DNA of 47,360 bases from Desulfurivibrio sp. (GTDB taxonomy: Bacteria > Desulfobacterota > Desulfobulbia > Desulfobulbales > SURF-16), in the NCBI GenBank assembly GCA_003605035.1, contig QZKJ01000073.1, positions 1 to 47,360 on the forward strand, written 5' to 3'. The position numbers were made by a program, and so were the translations under genes. Within the stretch, counting starts at the first letter, position 1, and every line of letters begins with the position of its first letter. Under the pieces are notes generated by a model, which saw only the letters and a list, made by a program, of their open reading frames with translations, had not been told where the DNA came from and did not search any database. Below are positions 32,062 through 42,019 of the stretch, piece by piece.

Positions 32062-33360
32062 ATGTACTGGGATAAAGCAAAAGAATGCATGCCAAGGGAA
32101 GACCTGGAGCAACTCCAGCTGGAGCGGCTGCAGTCCACCCTGTATCGCGTTGCCACCCATGTCCCCTTTTACCGAAAAAAATTCAAGGAACTGGCCATCG
32201 ACCCTGACGGCTTCCGTTCCCTGGAAGAGCTGCGCAAACTGCCCTTCACCACCAAGGATGTGCTGCGCAACAACTATCCCTACGGTCTTTTTGCCGTACC
32301 GCTGCGGGACGTGGTGCGGCTGCATGCCTCATCCGGCACCACCGGCATGGCCACGGTGGTGGGCTACACCAGAAACGACCTGAAAAACTGGTCCGATATG
32401 GTGGCGAGAATCCTGACCTCCTCCGGGGTGGATGCCGATGACGTGGTGCAGATCGCCTTCGGTTACGGCCTTTTTACCGGCGGCTTCGGGCTGCACTACG
32501 GCGCTGAGCGGATCGGCGCCTCGGTTATCCCGATTTCCAGCGGCAATACCAAGCGGCAGATCCAGATCCTGCAGGATTTCAAGACCACCGCCCTGGTCTG
32601 CACCCCCAGCTACGCCCTGCTGCTGGCCGACACGATGCTTGAGATGAACATCAACATCAATGCCCTGCATCTGAAATACGGCCTCTTCGGCGGCGAGCCC
32701 TGGTCGGAAGAGATGCGCACCGAAATCAGGAACAAACTGGGCATCATTGCCACGGACAACTACGGGCTCAGCGAAGTGATGGGGCCTGGCGTGGCCGGGG
32801 AATGCAGTTACTGCAACGGGCTCCATATCAATGAGGATCATTTTATCGTTGAGGTGATCAACCCGGATAGCCTGGAGCCGGTGGCGCCCGGCGAACTGGG
32901 CGAGCTGGTGTTCACCACCATCACCAAGGAGGCCTTTCCCGTCATCCGCTATCGCACCCGGGACCTTGCCAGGCTCATGCCGGAACCCTGCCCCTGCGGC
33001 CGCACCTTTCAGCGCATGACCAGGGTGATCGGCCGCACCGATGATATGCTGATCATCAAGGGAGTCAACGTCTACCCCATGCAGATCGAATCGATTCTCT
33101 TTGATATTGAGGGGACTGAGCCTCATTATCAGATCATCGTCGAACGTGACGGCAGGCTTGATAAAGTGACGGTGCTGGTGGAGGTGGTGGAATCGATCTT
33201 TTTCGACCAGATGAAAAAGCAGAGGCAGCTCGTTGAACATATCAAAAAACGGCTGGCAACCGAACTCGGCATCGGGGTCGAGGTGAAGCTGGTGGAGGAA
33301 AAATCCCTGGAACGCTTTGAAGGAAAAGCAAAACGGGTGATTGATAAAAGAAAGCTGTAA
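32062..33360 (+). CDS. paaK: Phenylacetate-CoA ligase, copy 2
   Basis: The 432-residue product is a second ligase of the same family, collinear with copy 1 but clearly diverged: P-loop [29 protein letters not shown] and C-terminal [18 protein letters not shown] at 32051-32055 selects the ATG at 32062. It is the last gene of the operon before a strong terminator. The divergence suggests a different aryl-acid preference from copy 1. Confidence 0.92.
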   Translation: MYWDKAKECMPREDLEQLQLERLQSTLYRVATHVPFYRKKFKELAIDPDGFRSLEELRKLPFTTKDVLRNNYPYGLFAVPLRDVVRLHASSGTTGMATVVGYTRNDLKNWSDMVARILTSSGVDADDVVQIAFGYGLFTGGFGLHYGAERIGASVIPISSGNTKRQIQILQDFKTTALVCTPSYALLLADTMLEMNININALHLKYGLFGGEPWSEEMRTEIRNKLGIIATDNYGLSEVMGPGVAGECSYCNGLHINEDHFIVEVINPDSLEPVAPGELGELVFTTITKEAFPVIRYRTRDLARLMPEPCPCGRTFQRMTRVIGRTDDMLIIKGVNVYPMQIESILFDIEGTEPHYQIIVERDGRLDKVTVLVEVVESIFFDQMKKQRQLVEHIKKRLATELGIGVEVKLVEEKSLERFEGKAKRVIDKRKL

Positions 33361-33364
33361 TAAA

Positions 33365-33389
33365 AAAACCCACCGTACAGGTGGGTTTT
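33365..33389. terminator. Bidirectional Rho-independent terminator
   Basis: AAAACCCACC pairs perfectly with GGTGGGTTTT around GTACA. T-runs are present in both directions (TTTTC on +; TTTTTTT on -). It separates the convergent paaK operon and cold-shock gene. Confidence 0.9.
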
Positions 33390-33416
33390 CTTTATTGCTA
33401 TTAGAGCAAGGAAGGC

Positions 33417-33617
33417 TTAGATCTTTTTCACATTGGCGGCAGCCGGGCCTTTCTGGCCGTCGACAATATCAAATTCAACCCGCTGCCCCTCGTTAAGCGT
33501 CTTAAACCCTTCCTCTTTGATTGCTGAGAAATGTACAAAAACATCATCACCATCTTCGCGCTCAATGAAGCCGAAACCCTTTGATTCATTGAACCATTTC
33601 ACTTTACCCTGTACCAT
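33417..33617 (-). CDS. csp: Cold-shock domain protein
   Basis: This 66-residue single-domain protein has the RNA-binding motifs KGFGFIERE (RNP1) and VFVHFSAI (RNP2) of CspA-type RNA chaperones. AAGGAG lies 7 bases before the ATG at 33617; a longer frame to 33647 has no such site. A candidate promoter and a roughly 140-base leader with a hairpin lie upstream, as is common for cold-shock genes. Confidence 0.93.
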   Translation of the reverse strand: MVQGKVKWFNESKGFGFIEREDGDDVFVHFSAIKEEGFKTLNEGQRVEFDIVDGQKGPAAANVKKI

Positions 33618-33761
33618 TACTGCTCCTTCATTCCTATGAGGAATCATTGAAAATAAAATTAAGGTTTACAGATTTCTCATAGTCACACAGTTTGACTATC
33701 GTTTTTTCACAGAGGATACGACCAGCAACTTCTGACTAAAAAAAACTGTACCAATAACTTA

Positions 33762-33790
33762 TATATCAAATAACAAAAGAATTCGAGCAA
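33762..33790 (-). promoter_or_regulatory. Candidate promoter of the cold-shock gene
   Basis: On the minus strand TTGCTC and GATATA are separated by 17 bases, giving a start of transcription near 33755 and a leader of about 138 bases. By-eye assignment. Confidence 0.5.
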
Positions 33791-33878
33791 GGCAAATATT
33801 TTCTTTAATCACCACAAAAAAACCACAGATGTCAGCTCGATAAGTCGCTGCTGATTTTTTTTTCAAAGTCACTGAGGC

Positions 33879-33915
33879 AAAAAAAAATCCCGGCCACATG
33901 CTCGTGACCAGGATT
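33879..33915 (-). terminator. Terminator of the ribosomal-protein/rpoA operon
   Basis: On the minus strand AATCCTGGTCAC pairs with GTGGCCGGGATT (10 Watson-Crick and 2 G-U pairs) around a 6-base loop, followed by a run of nine T. It lies about 40 bases past the rplQ stop codon. Confidence 0.85.
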
Positions 33916-33957
33916 TTCAGGGATACAAAACTGCGGGTGCGGAAAAAGGACTTTTTG

Positions 33958-34332
33958 TCAGGCCTCTTTTGCCTGCTGATAATTAACCAGCTCGAGAATC
34001 GCCATGGGCGCGGCATCGCCATTGCGGTTGCCGGTCTGGATTATTCTGGTGTAACCGCCCTGCCGGTCCTGATATGCTGCCCTGAGCTGATCAAACAGTT
34101 TCGCAACGATCTTGGTGTCCCGGATAAAAGCCAGGGCCTGCCTGCGGGCATGCAGATCGCCGCGCTTGGCCAGCGTTATCATTTTATCAGCCACCTTGCG
34201 AACTTCTTTTGCTTTTGGCGTGGTGGTAACAATACGTTCGTGTTCGAGCAAGGAAGTTACCATATTACGTACCATAGCCGTTCTATGGGGTGTCGTCCGT
34301 CCGAGCCTTCTTCCTGAATTCCTATGCCTCAT
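33958..34332 (-). CDS. rplQ: 50S ribosomal protein L17
   Basis: The 124-residue protein starts [20 protein letters not shown], the strongly conserved L17 N-terminus that binds 23S rRNA. It has the normal bacterial length. It follows rpoA by 12 bases and ends the alpha operon, before a terminator. Confidence 0.97.
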   Translation of the reverse strand: MRHRNSGRRLGRTTPHRTAMVRNMVTSLLEHERIVTTTPKAKEVRKVADKMITLAKRGDLHARRQALAFIRDTKIVAKLFDQLRAAYQDRQGGYTRIIQTGNRNGDAAPMAILELVNYQQAKEA

Positions 34333-34344
34333 TGCAATACCTCT

Positions 34345-35403
34345 TTATTCATCCTGATCTTCTAAAGGAGAAGATGATACAGGGGGTTCCCATTTGTCTA
34401 TCTTCATGCCGAGAGAAAGGTCCATCTGCTGCAGGAGCTGCTTGATTTCATTTAAGGACTTGCGCCCGAAATTCTTGGTCTTCAGCATCTCCGCTTCAGT
34501 TTTCTGAACAAGTTCCCCGATATAGGTAATCTGAGCATTCCGCAGGCAATTTGCCGAGCGTACGGAAAGTTCCAGATCTTCCACACTCTTCGAGAGATTC
34601 GGATTTATTGATTTGATTTCTCTGACATCAGTTTTTTCTTCTTCGGCCTGTTCGATCTGATCTTCATTGAAATTAATAAAAACCGCCATCTGCTCTTTAA
34701 GAATTTTGGCAGCAAAGGCAAGAGCATCCTCAGGTTTGACACTGCCGTCCGTATGAATTTCCATGGTCAGCTTGTCATAGTCGGTACGTTGCCCGACACG
34801 GGCCTGGCTGACCAGGGTTTTTACTTTTTTAATCGGGGTGAAAATAGCATCGATCGGGATCACACCGACACTCTGCTCTTCCGTCTTGTTCTTCTCGGCC
34901 GGCGAGTAACCTTTCCCCCATTTGACCTCTAATTCTGCGATAAAATGGCCATCCCCGGTTATGGTGCAGATATGCTTTTCAGGATTCATCACTTCAACAG
35001 CATTACCAGTGATGATGTCTGCCGCCGTAACCGCTCCTTTGTCACGCTTTTCTATGCGCACCGTGGCCGAATTATCGGTATGGAGCTTTAAGCGTAATTC
35101 TTTTAAATTAAGAATAATCTCCGTGACATCTTCCAGAACCCCCGGAAGCGTGGAAAATTCATGCAGTGCGCCATCAATTTTTACAGAGGTGATGGCAGCA
35201 CCCTGAATAGAGGATAAGAGTATACGTCGCAATCCATTGCCGATGGTTGTGGCAAAACCTCTCTCCAGAGGCTGGCAGACGAATTTCCCGTAACTTTCAT
35301 TATGGGTTTCATGATCAACTTCCAAGGGATTGGGAGCAATCAGATCATGCCAATTGCGATAAAAAGGAGCCGATTCCTGTGTCAAGATTTCCTCATTTGC
35401 CAT
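34345..35403 (-). CDS. rpoA: RNA polymerase alpha subunit
   Basis: The 352-residue protein has the N-terminal assembly domain (including [34 protein letters not shown]) and the C-terminal domain ([27 protein letters not shown] and [15 protein letters not shown]) that contacts upstream promoter DNA and activators. It is slightly longer than the 329 residues of E. coli. It sits in the usual place between rpsD and rplQ. Confidence 0.97.
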   Translation of the reverse strand: MANEEILTQESAPFYRNWHDLIAPNPLEVDHETHNESYGKFVCQPLERGFATTIGNGLRRILLSSIQGAAITSVKIDGALHEFSTLPGVLEDVTEIILNLKELRLKLHTDNSATVRIEKRDKGAVTAADIITGNAVEVMNPEKHICTITGDGHFIAELEVKWGKGYSPAEKNKTEEQSVGVIPIDAIFTPIKKVKTLVSQARVGQRTDYDKLTMEIHTDGSVKPEDALAFAAKILKEQMAVFINFNEDQIEQAEEEKTDVREIKSINPNLSKSVEDLELSVRSANCLRNAQITYIGELVQKTEAEMLKTKNFGRKSLNEIKQLLQQMDLSLGMKIDKWEPPVSSSPLEDQDE

Positions 35404-35450
35404 CTTATTTCTCTTGCTGTAATTTCCAAATAAAACAGGAAGCCCTGTTA

Positions 35451-36080
35451 TTATTTAGAATAAAGTTCAACAATCAGCTGTTCCTGAATCGGCATTGTGA
35501 TTTCCTGACGATCTGGGAGCGCTTTCACCTTACCAGTGTAATTTTTCTGATCCAGTTCAAGCCAGTTAGGTACACCACGACGTGCAACTGCTTCAAGACT
35601 GTCATTGATTGTTTCTATCTTGCGGCTTTTTTCCCGGATAGTAATCACATCATTTACAGAAATAAGAAACGAAGGGATATTTACGGTCCTGCCATTCACC
35701 TGTATATGACTATGCTTAACCAGCTGACGCGCCTGAGTGCGTGAGGAAGCATAACCAAGCCGAAAAATGGCATTATCAAGCCGCCTCTCAAGAAATACCA
35801 GAAGATTCTCGCCGGTAACGCCTTTGGCGCGTTCGGCCATCTCAAAATATCTCTTGAACTGGCCTTCGAGCATGCCGTAGATACGGCGGACCTTCTGTTT
35901 TTCCCTCAGCTGAATCGAGTAATCAGAAACCTTCCTCATTCTCGCCTGGCCATGCTGACCTGGAGGGAAGGCCCGTTTTTCGAAGGCACATTTATCAGAA
36001 TAACATCTGTCCCCTTTCAGAAACAGCTTCAATTTTTCACGCCGGCATTGCCGGCACACTGAACCTCTATATCTGGCCAA
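35451..36080 (-). CDS. rpsD: 30S ribosomal protein S4
   Basis: The 209-residue primary 16S-binding protein starts [23 protein letters not shown] and carries the S4 domain ([33 protein letters not shown]). Cysteines in the N-terminal part (VCRQC with later CYSDKC) suggest the zinc-binding form. It is the 62-base-spaced neighbour of rpsK. In E. coli S4 represses this operon; no such site was identified here. Confidence 0.97.
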   Translation of the reverse strand: MARYRGSVCRQCRREKLKLFLKGDRCYSDKCAFEKRAFPPGQHGQARMRKVSDYSIQLREKQKVRRIYGMLEGQFKRYFEMAERAKGVTGENLLVFLERRLDNAIFRLGYASSRTQARQLVKHSHIQVNGRTVNIPSFLISVNDVITIREKSRKIETINDSLEAVARRGVPNWLELDQKNYTGKVKALPDRQEITMPIQEQLIVELYSK

Positions 36081-36142
36081 TTTTTACCTCCGTTATTATC
36101 CGTTCAATAACGTTGCAGGTCGCAATATTATAATAAATTAAA

Positions 36143-36532
36143 TTAAACTCTACGTCGCTTGGGAGGTTTGCATCCATTGTGCGGCACAGGGGTGACATCG
36201 CAGATCCTGCTGACTTCAAACCCGACAACCTGTAGTGCACGTATAGCAGCCTCGCGGCCAGGTCCCGGCCCGGTGACATTGATTTCCACCTTGCGCATGC
36301 CATGATCCATGGCGACCTTGGCAGCAGTCTCAACTGCATTCTGCGCAGCAAAGGGGGTACTCTTTCTCGAACCCTTGAATCCAAGCACACCTGAACTTGA
36401 CCAGGAAATGACATTACCCTGTTTATCAGAAATGGAAATCAATGTATTGTTGAATGTGGATTTGATATGCACGATACCTTCTGGCACATTCTTCTTTTCT
36501 TTACGTTTGGTTTTCTTTTTCGGACTGGCCAT
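36143..36532 (-). CDS. rpsK: 30S ribosomal protein S11
   Basis: The 129-residue protein shows the S11 core [21 protein letters not shown] and [14 protein letters not shown], ending [12 protein letters not shown]. Length is normal. It lies between rpsM (48-base gap) and rpsD. Confidence 0.97.
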   Translation of the reverse strand: MASPKKKTKRKEKKNVPEGIVHIKSTFNNTLISISDKQGNVISWSSSGVLGFKGSRKSTPFAAQNAVETAAKVAMDHGMRKVEINVTGPGPGREAAIRALQVVGFEVSRICDVTPVPHNGCKPPKRRRV

Positions 36533-36580
36533 TTATTTCTCCTGTTCAGGTCCGTTGATATTCTCTATCCTGCAAGGATG

Positions 36581-36949
36581 TTATTTTTTCCGGGCGCCGG
36601 CTGCCCGACGCGGTCCTTTGCGTGTCCTGGCGTTTGTCTTGGTCCGCTGTCCGCGACAGGGAAGTCCGCGACGATGCCTGATCCCGCGGTAACAGCCAAG
36701 ATCCATCAGACGCTTGATATCAAGCGCGACTTCACGCCTCTTGTCACCTTCAACCGCGTATCCGTCATCAATAATCTTCCTGATGCGGACTGCGTCGTCA
36801 TCAGTCAGCTCATCACTGCTTAAAGCATACGCCAAACCAACTTCATCAAGAATTTTTCGGGCGGTGGTCCGGCCAATACCATAAATGTAGGTAAGGGCAA
36901 CTTCCATATGCTTATTTTTGGGCAAATCAACTCCTGCTATGCGAGCCAA
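36581..36949 (-). CDS. rpsM: 30S ribosomal protein S13
   Basis: The 122-residue protein starts [26 protein letters not shown] and ends with the basic tail [17 protein letters not shown] that contacts tRNA and the head of the small subunit. It follows rpmJ by 26 bases. Confidence 0.97.
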   Translation of the reverse strand: MARIAGVDLPKNKHMEVALTYIYGIGRTTARKILDEVGLAYALSSDELTDDDAVRIRKIIDDGYAVEGDKRREVALDIKRLMDLGCYRGIRHRRGLPCRGQRTKTNARTRKGPRRAAGARKK

Positions 36950-36975
36950 GGTCTACCTCCTCATTATATTTTCGA

Positions 36976-37089
36976 CTATCCTTGCCGTTGTTTATGCTTT
37001 TTCACCTTACAAGAAACCCGCACAACACCCTTGCGCTTGTAAACCTTGCAATCACTGCATATCTTTTTTACCGACGTACGAACTTTCAT
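36976..37089 (-). CDS. rpmJ: 50S ribosomal protein L36
   Basis: This short gene encodes 37 residues, [20 protein letters not shown] followed by [17 protein letters not shown]. The zinc ligands Cys11, Cys14, Cys27 and His32 are all present, so this is the zinc-containing L36 form. It begins 2 bases after the infA stop codon and precedes rpsM by 26 bases, its usual place. Confidence 0.95.
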   Translation of the reverse strand: MKVRTSVKKICSDCKVYKRKGVVRVSCKVKKHKQRQG

Positions 37090-37091
37090 GA

Positions 37092-37337
37092 TTATTCCCT
37101 GCGGTTATTTCTGCTTTGACTTCTTGCCCTGAATGTTACTCTGCCCCTGGTCAAATCATAGGGAGAGAGCTCTACTGTCACACGGTCCCCAGGCAAAATC
37201 TTGATAAAATGCATCCTCATTTTACCTGAAATATGGGCTAGGATCTTATGGCCATTATCAAGCTCAACACGAAACATCGCGTTGGGTAATGGTTCAATAA
37301 TTGTTCCTTCAACTGTAATGGCCTCTTCCTTAGCCAT
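37092..37337 (-). CDS. infA: Translation initiation factor IF-1
   Basis: The 81-residue S1-fold protein starts [41 protein letters not shown] and covers the A site during initiation. It is about nine residues longer than the usual 72, with a basic/polar tail (SQSRNNRRE). It follows a 159-base gap after map that likely holds a promoter, and runs into rpmJ with a 2-base gap. Confidence 0.96.
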   Translation of the reverse strand: MAKEEAITVEGTIIEPLPNAMFRVELDNGHKILAHISGKMRMHFIKILPGDRVTVELSPYDLTRGRVTFRARSQSRNNRRE

Positions 37338-37398
37338 AAAATTTCTTCTTCCTCATTGATAATCAAACAGAATGATTGAATAAATATTTCTACTACAC

Positions 37399-37424
37399 AA
37401 AAAAAATAGTCCCGAAAGACCTTT
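37399..37424 (-). terminator. Possible terminator between map and infA
   Basis: On the minus strand AGGTCTTTCGGGACT can form a weak hairpin with one mismatch and G-U pairs, followed by a run of eight T. It would separate the secY-map transcript from a new infA-rpmJ-alpha transcript. The stem is weak, so this is tentative. Confidence 0.35.
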
Positions 37425-37496
37425 TAGCGAGAAATGAATTTGTTAATATAACCTATTGTTCTGCAAATTTCCACTGTAATTATTATTTAAATTACT

Positions 37497-38258
37497 TTAC
37501 AGTCCATGACTTAAGATGAACGGCCCGTTTTCCGTTACGGCAACGGAATGCTCAAAATGGGCGGACAGGCTCCTGTCAATGGTCACCACTGTCCAGCCAT
37601 CGCCCAGGATCTTCACATCATGGGCGCCGGCATTAACCATGGGTTCAATGGCCAGCACCATCCCTGCCAGGAGCTTAGGGGACCGGCCGGACCGCCGGTA
37701 ATTAGGTATCTCCGGCGGTTCATGCAGCTGCTGACCGATGCCATGGCCGACAAACTGACGGACAACGGAATATCCTCTTTGCTCGACATAATCCTGCACA
37801 GCCTGGGAAATATCGGCAATTCTGTTGCCGATCTTTACCTGCTCAATGGCCTCATACAACGACTCGCGGGTAACCTGCAGCAGATCTTCAGCCTGACTGG
37901 CAATAGTGCCGACCGGCACGGTGATCGCCGCATCACCATAATAACCCTTATATTTCACCCCGAAGTCAATGCTGAGGATATCCCCCTCTTTTAACATCAC
38001 CTTGCGGGAAGGAATGCCATGCACCACCTGCTCATTTACCGACACGCAGAGGCTGCCGGGGAAACCCCGGTAACCTTTGAAAGCGGGAGTGGCGTTATTT
38101 TTCCGGGCGAATTTCTCCGCCAGCTGATCAAGATGCAGGGTAGTGATGCCAGGGGCGATGTGCTCCCGCAGCATGCACAAGGTCTGGGCCACTATCTGGT
38201 TTGCCTCCTCCATGAGGGCCAATTCGGAAGCGGACTTCAAAATAATCGCTGAAGTCAT
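37497..38258 (-). CDS. map: Type I methionine aminopeptidase
   Basis: The 253-residue metalloprotease removes the initiator methionine. The conserved metal and catalytic residues are visible: HGIP, DFGVKYKGYYGDAA, GHGIGQQLHEPPEIPNY, EPMV and EHSVAVTENG. It follows secY by 15 bases with no adk gene between them, unlike many bacteria. Confidence 0.95.
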   Translation of the reverse strand: MTSAIILKSASELALMEEANQIVAQTLCMLREHIAPGITTLHLDQLAEKFARKNNATPAFKGYRGFPGSLCVSVNEQVVHGIPSRKVMLKEGDILSIDFGVKYKGYYGDAAITVPVGTIASQAEDLLQVTRESLYEAIEQVKIGNRIADISQAVQDYVEQRGYSVVRQFVGHGIGQQLHEPPEIPNYRRSGRSPKLLAGMVLAIEPMVNAGAHDVKILGDGWTVVTIDRSLSAHFEHSVAVTENGPFILSHGL

Positions 38259-38273
38259 ATGACTGAGCCTGCT

Positions 38274-39584
38274 TTATCTTCTGCCCTTAATGCGGCCGGA
38301 CTTCAAGAATCCGTCATAATTTCGCGAAATGGAATGGGATTCAATCTGCGATAGGGTATCCAGCGCCACACCAACCACAATGAGCAGGGCAGTGCCACCG
38401 AAATAAAATGGCACATTAAGTTTGTTAATCAGCAGGGTAGGCAATACACAAACCAGGCTGACGTAAGTCGCTCCGATAACAGTCAAGCGGGTAATCACCT
38501 TATCAATAAATTCCGCAGTCTTTTTGCCGGGCCGAACCCCGGGCACAAAGCCGCCATGCTTTTTCAGATTTTCAGAAACATCAATCGGGTTAAAGGTCAC
38601 CGCGGTATAGAAAAAGCAGAAAAAGACAATCAATCCGACGTAGAGCAGGGTATGCAAGGGGCTGCCCCAGGCAAGTTTCGAGGTAACCTCCTGCACCCAG
38701 TCGATCTTGACAAAACCACCCAGGGTCGCGGGAAACATCATGATCGAGGAGGCGAAGATCGGCGGAATGACGCCTGAAATATTGATCTTCAGCGGCAGGT
38801 GGGAGCGCTGGCCGCCATACATCTGTCTGCCGATCATGCGTTTGGCATACTGGATGGGTATGCGGCGCTGGGCGGTTTCCACAAAGATAATAACGGATAT
38901 GACCACCGCCATCATGCCCAGCAGGATCGGCAGAAATATCAGGGTAATCTCACCGGACCCCACCATCTTGAAGGTGTTGACGATGGCGGCCGGCATGCGG
39001 GCGACAATGCCGGCAAAAATGATCATGGAAATACCGTTGCCGATGCCGCGCTCCGTCATCTGTTCACCAAGCCACATGATGAAGGCCGTACCGGAGGTCA
39101 GGGTCAGCATGGTCATGAGACGAAACGACCAGCCCGGGTTGATGACGATCATCTCGCTGCCGATTGGGGCAACCATGCCTTCAAGGCCAGTGCTGATCAT
39201 CAGGGACTGGATAAGACTCAGACCGACGGTGGCATAACGGGTATACTGGGTGATCTTGCGCCGGCCGGCCTCCCCCTCCTTGGATAATGCCTCAAGCTGG
39301 GGGACAACCACGGTCAACAGCTGAAAAATAATGGAAGCACTGATATAGGGCATGATCCCCAGGGCAAAGATGGAGAAGTTTTCTAATGCTCCACCTGAGA
39401 ACATGTTGAACATGCCGAACAGCGTGCTGGAATTTTTCTCAAAAAAAGAGGCCAGCGCCTCTCCGTTGATGCCGGGAGTAGGAATCTGTACCCCGGCTCG
39501 GTAAACGGCAAGCATCAGAAGGGTAAAGGTGATACGCCTCCTCAGATCAGGAATATTTGCTACGCTTTGCAGAGCACCGGCCAT
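38274..39584 (-). CDS. secY: Preprotein translocase subunit SecY
   Basis: The 436-residue, ten-helix channel subunit starts with NIPDLRRRITFTLLMLAVYRAG and shows the plug/lateral-gate region FSIFALGIMPYISASIIFQL and cytoplasmic loop motifs (RRKITQYTRY, GGQRSHLPLKIN). It follows rplO by 12 bases in the spc operon. Confidence 0.96.
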   Translation of the reverse strand: MAGALQSVANIPDLRRRITFTLLMLAVYRAGVQIPTPGINGEALASFFEKNSSTLFGMFNMFSGGALENFSIFALGIMPYISASIIFQLLTVVVPQLEALSKEGEAGRRKITQYTRYATVGLSLIQSLMISTGLEGMVAPIGSEMIVINPGWSFRLMTMLTLTSGTAFIMWLGEQMTERGIGNGISMIIFAGIVARMPAAIVNTFKMVGSGEITLIFLPILLGMMAVVISVIIFVETAQRRIPIQYAKRMIGRQMYGGQRSHLPLKINISGVIPPIFASSIMMFPATLGGFVKIDWVQEVTSKLAWGSPLHTLLYVGLIVFFCFFYTAVTFNPIDVSENLKKHGGFVPGVRPGKKTAEFIDKVITRLTVIGATYVSLVCVLPTLLINKLNVPFYFGGTALLIVVGVALDTLSQIESHSISRNYDGFLKSGRIKGRR

Positions 39585-39596
39585 TGGTATCCTCTT

Positions 39597-40037
39597 TTAT
39601 CCCTCGATGGTTCCGCCGGCATTCTCAATCTTTTTGCGAGCGCTTTCACTTACCTTATCAACGGCAATGGTAAATTTTTTGGTCAGTTCGCCTTCGCCGA
39701 GGATCTTGACAAAGTTGTCCTTGGCACGGATAAGACCGGCGGCAACCAGGGCCTGACGGTCTACTTTGCTGCCTGCCTCCAGTTTGTCGAGATCCTTCAC
39801 GTTGACCACGGCATATTCCTTGCGGAAGATATTATTAAAGCCGCGTTTCGGCAAACGTCTCTGCAGAGGCATCTGGCCACCCTCAAAGCCGGGCTTCACG
39901 CCACTGCCTGAGCGGGCCTTGAATCCTTTATGACCCCGTCCGGCGGTTTTTCCATGTCCGCTGCCCGGGCCCCTGCCCAAACGTTTTCTCTGTTTGGTCG
40001 AACCTTTCTGTGGGGATAAGTTTGACAATGACAGCAT
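39597..40037 (-). CDS. rplO: 50S ribosomal protein L15
   Basis: The 146-residue protein has the glycine/arginine-rich N-terminus typical of L15 (KRLGRGPGSGHGKTAGRGHKG). Its start codon overlaps the rpmD stop by one base (TAATG). Confidence 0.96.
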   Translation of the reverse strand: MLSLSNLSPQKGSTKQRKRLGRGPGSGHGKTAGRGHKGFKARSGSGVKPGFEGGQMPLQRRLPKRGFNNIFRKEYAVVNVKDLDKLEAGSKVDRQALVAAGLIRAKDNFVKILGEGELTKKFTIAVDKVSESARKKIENAGGTIEG

Positions 40038-40225
40038 TATATTTCCTCCACTTCAACAAGATGTTGCACCTTGCTCACCATGCCGCGAATCTCAGGCGTG
40101 TCTTTACGGACAACGGTTTTGTTCGTTTTGGTCAGTCCCAGACCCGTGGCAGTGGCACGCATTTTTTCCGTGCTACCGATCACGCTTTTTTTCAAAGTTA
40201 TTTTAAGCTCTTTCACCATGACCAT
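40037..40225 (-). CDS. rpmD: 50S ribosomal protein L30
   Basis: The 62-residue protein shows LKKSVIGSTEKMRATATGLGLTK, the L30 signature. It sits between rpsE (100-base gap) and rplO (1-base overlap), the standard spc position. Confidence 0.95.
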   Translation of the reverse strand: MVMVKELKITLKKSVIGSTEKMRATATGLGLTKTNKTVVRKDTPEIRGMVSKVQHLVEVEEI

Positions 40226-40325
40226 ACCTATCTATCAAATCGCATTTGCCAATACGAAAATTGTTTTATGAGGGATTTACCACAGTAAGATTATTTGCCC
40301 GGATAAGGCGGCAAATGACATTAAC

Positions 40326-40832
40326 CTATGCAAGCATGTCCTCGACCGACAACCCGCGTTGTTTTGCCACCTTCTCAACACTGCGCAGCTTCCTCAAGCC
40401 GTCAAGGGTTGCCTTGACGAGATTATGGGGATTATGCGACCCAAGGCATTTGGTGAGAATATTCTGCACCCCGGCCGCCTCAAGAACGGCCCTGACCGCA
40501 CCACCGGCAATAACGCCTGTACCGGCTGAAGCAGGCTTGAGCATTACCTTGCCGGCGCCGAATCTGCCGTTTGTCTCGTGGGGAATGCTGATTTCATTGA
40601 TGGCAACGGGTTTCATGTCCTTGCGTGCCTTCTCGACCCCCTTGCGGATGGCTTCTGGCACCTGATTTGCCTTACCAAGACCATAACCGACACTGCCATT
40701 GCCGTCTCCGACAACAACAATTGCACTGAAGCTGAAACGACGTCCGCCCTTGACAACCTTGGCTACCCTGTTGATGTATACTATCTTTTCAATAAGCTGA
40801 TCATCAATCTTATCGCTTTTAAAATCGGCCAA
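40326..40832 (-). CDS. rpsE: 30S ribosomal protein S5
   Basis: The 168-residue protein has the double-stranded-RNA-binding-like domain ([21 protein letters not shown]) and C-terminal RNP-like region of S5. A TTG at 40832 is preferred as start: GGGGG lies just upstream and the resulting length matches the family (about 166). A longer frame to 40910 would run into a fold-back element. The gap to rplR is unusually long (162 bases). Confidence 0.93.
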   Translation of the reverse strand: MADFKSDKIDDQLIEKIVYINRVAKVVKGGRRFSFSAIVVVGDGNGSVGYGLGKANQVPEAIRKGVEKARKDMKPVAINEISIPHETNGRFGAGKVMLKPASAGTGVIAGGAVRAVLEAAGVQNILTKCLGSHNPHNLVKATLDGLRKLRSVEKVAKQRGLSVEDMLA

Positions 40833-40866
40833 CTTACACCCCCAACAATTCCATATGATTAGAATG

Positions 40867-40971
40867 ATTGACTGTCTCGTAAAAAGACTCCCGACAGCCG
40901 TACAGTGCATGATAATTTATCGATTTATCATCATGTAAATTCAGCACCAGGACTTTTACGAAGGCATCAAG
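40867..40971. repeat. Fold-back element between rplR and rpsE
   Basis: TTGACTGTCTCGTAAAAAG (from 40868) and CTTTTACGAAGGCATCAA (to 40970) are imperfect terminal inverted repeats sharing TTGA and TCGTAAAA. Between them, TGATAAATCGAT-type inverted sequence (about 40905-40935) lets the centre fold. It resembles a decayed MITE and accounts for most of the long gap. Confidence 0.6.
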
Positions 40972-40994
40972 TTTCCTGCTTGAATACATTTTCA

Positions 40995-41360
40995 TTAAAA
41001 TTCAAGACCGCCTTCACGCGCACCATCTGATAATGCTTTGACCCGGCCATGATAGATGTATCCACCCCGGTCGAAAACGACTTTATTGATACCGTTGGCA
41101 ATCGCTTTTTTTGCCAGGAGAATCCCGATCTGATGGGCGACTGCAATTTTTCCTTTATCATCGACAGGTGTGTATGACTTGTCCACGGTTGACATGGAAC
41201 ACATGGTGCGTCCTGCCACATCATCAATCACCTGGGCATAGATATGTCTGGAACTTTTAAAAACACGCAGTCGTGGTCTTTCAGCCGTACCCAAAATCTT
41301 TTTTCTGATCCTTTTGATACGCTTTTCACGTGCAACAGTCTTCTGATTTGTTCTTGCCAT
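40995..41360 (-). CDS. rplR: 50S ribosomal protein L18
   Basis: The 121-residue 5S-rRNA-binding protein shows [20 protein letters not shown] and [26 protein letters not shown], both conserved in L18. It follows rplF by 33 bases. Confidence 0.96.
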   Translation of the reverse strand: MARTNQKTVAREKRIKRIRKKILGTAERPRLRVFKSSRHIYAQVIDDVAGRTMCSMSTVDKSYTPVDDKGKIAVAHQIGILLAKKAIANGINKVVFDRGGYIYHGRVKALSDGAREGGLEF

Positions 41361-41393
41361 TGTTTTACCTAAATAAATGCAAAAGTTACTCTG

Positions 41394-41930
41394 TTACTTC
41401 GATGCTGATTTACCAGCCTTGCGGACAATATGCTCGCCTTCATATCTGATGCCCTTGCCCTTATAGGGTTCAGGCTTTCTGATATCGCGTATCTTGGCAG
41501 CAGTCAGACCAAGAAGTTCCTTGTCAATGCCCTCAAGGGTAATGGTTGTTTTTTCAACCTTGCCGGACACGCCATCCGGCAGGTTGAAAACCACCGGATT
41601 TGAGTAGCCGACATTGAGCGTCAACTCATTTTTCTGCAATTCAGCCTTATAGCCGACACCTTCAATAACCAGTTTCTTGGTGAACATTTTTTCTGTGCCG
41701 AGAATCATGTTATTGACAAGAGTACGGGTTAAGCCGCTGAGGGCGCTGGTCCTCTTGCTGTTATCCAGGCATTTTACTGTAATGATACCGTCGGCCTGCA
41801 CCAGACTGATCTCTGGCCGTATATTTCTTTCCAAAGTTCCCTTCGGTCCGGTAACCTTTACATGGGTACCATTAATATCAACTTTAACCCCGGCCGGTAC
41901 CGATATGGGTTGCTTGCCAATCCTTGACAT
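41394..41930 (-). CDS. rplF: 50S ribosomal protein L6
   Basis: The 178-residue protein starts MSRIGKQPISVPAGVKV and contains the two L6 repeats ending PEPYKGKGIRYEGEHIVRKAGKS. Length is normal. It lies between rpsH (89-base gap) and rplR. Confidence 0.97.
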   Translation of the reverse strand: MSRIGKQPISVPAGVKVDINGTHVKVTGPKGTLERNIRPEISLVQADGIITVKCLDNSKRTSALSGLTRTLVNNMILGTEKMFTKKLVIEGVGYKAELQKNELTLNVGYSNPVVFNLPDGVSGKVEKTTITLEGIDKELLGLTAAKIRDIRKPEPYKGKGIRYEGEHIVRKAGKSASK

Positions 41931-42019
41931 TGGTCATCTCCACTCTATCTTGCTTACTTCATGTTCACGTAATTAACAGACGGCCGACATCATTGCAGGC
42001 CGTCCGGCAAATTCACTTG

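Larger units (their letters stand above)
33618..33957. promoter_or_regulatory. Leader region of the cold-shock gene
   Basis: This 340-base gap has no gene. On the minus strand it carries the csp promoter, a long leader and, at its right end, the terminator of the ribosomal operon. A perfect 7-bp hairpin (ATAGTCA/TGACTAT, 33679-33699) lies in the leader; on the + strand a T-run follows the same hairpin, so a + strand terminator role is also possible. Confidence 0.5.
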
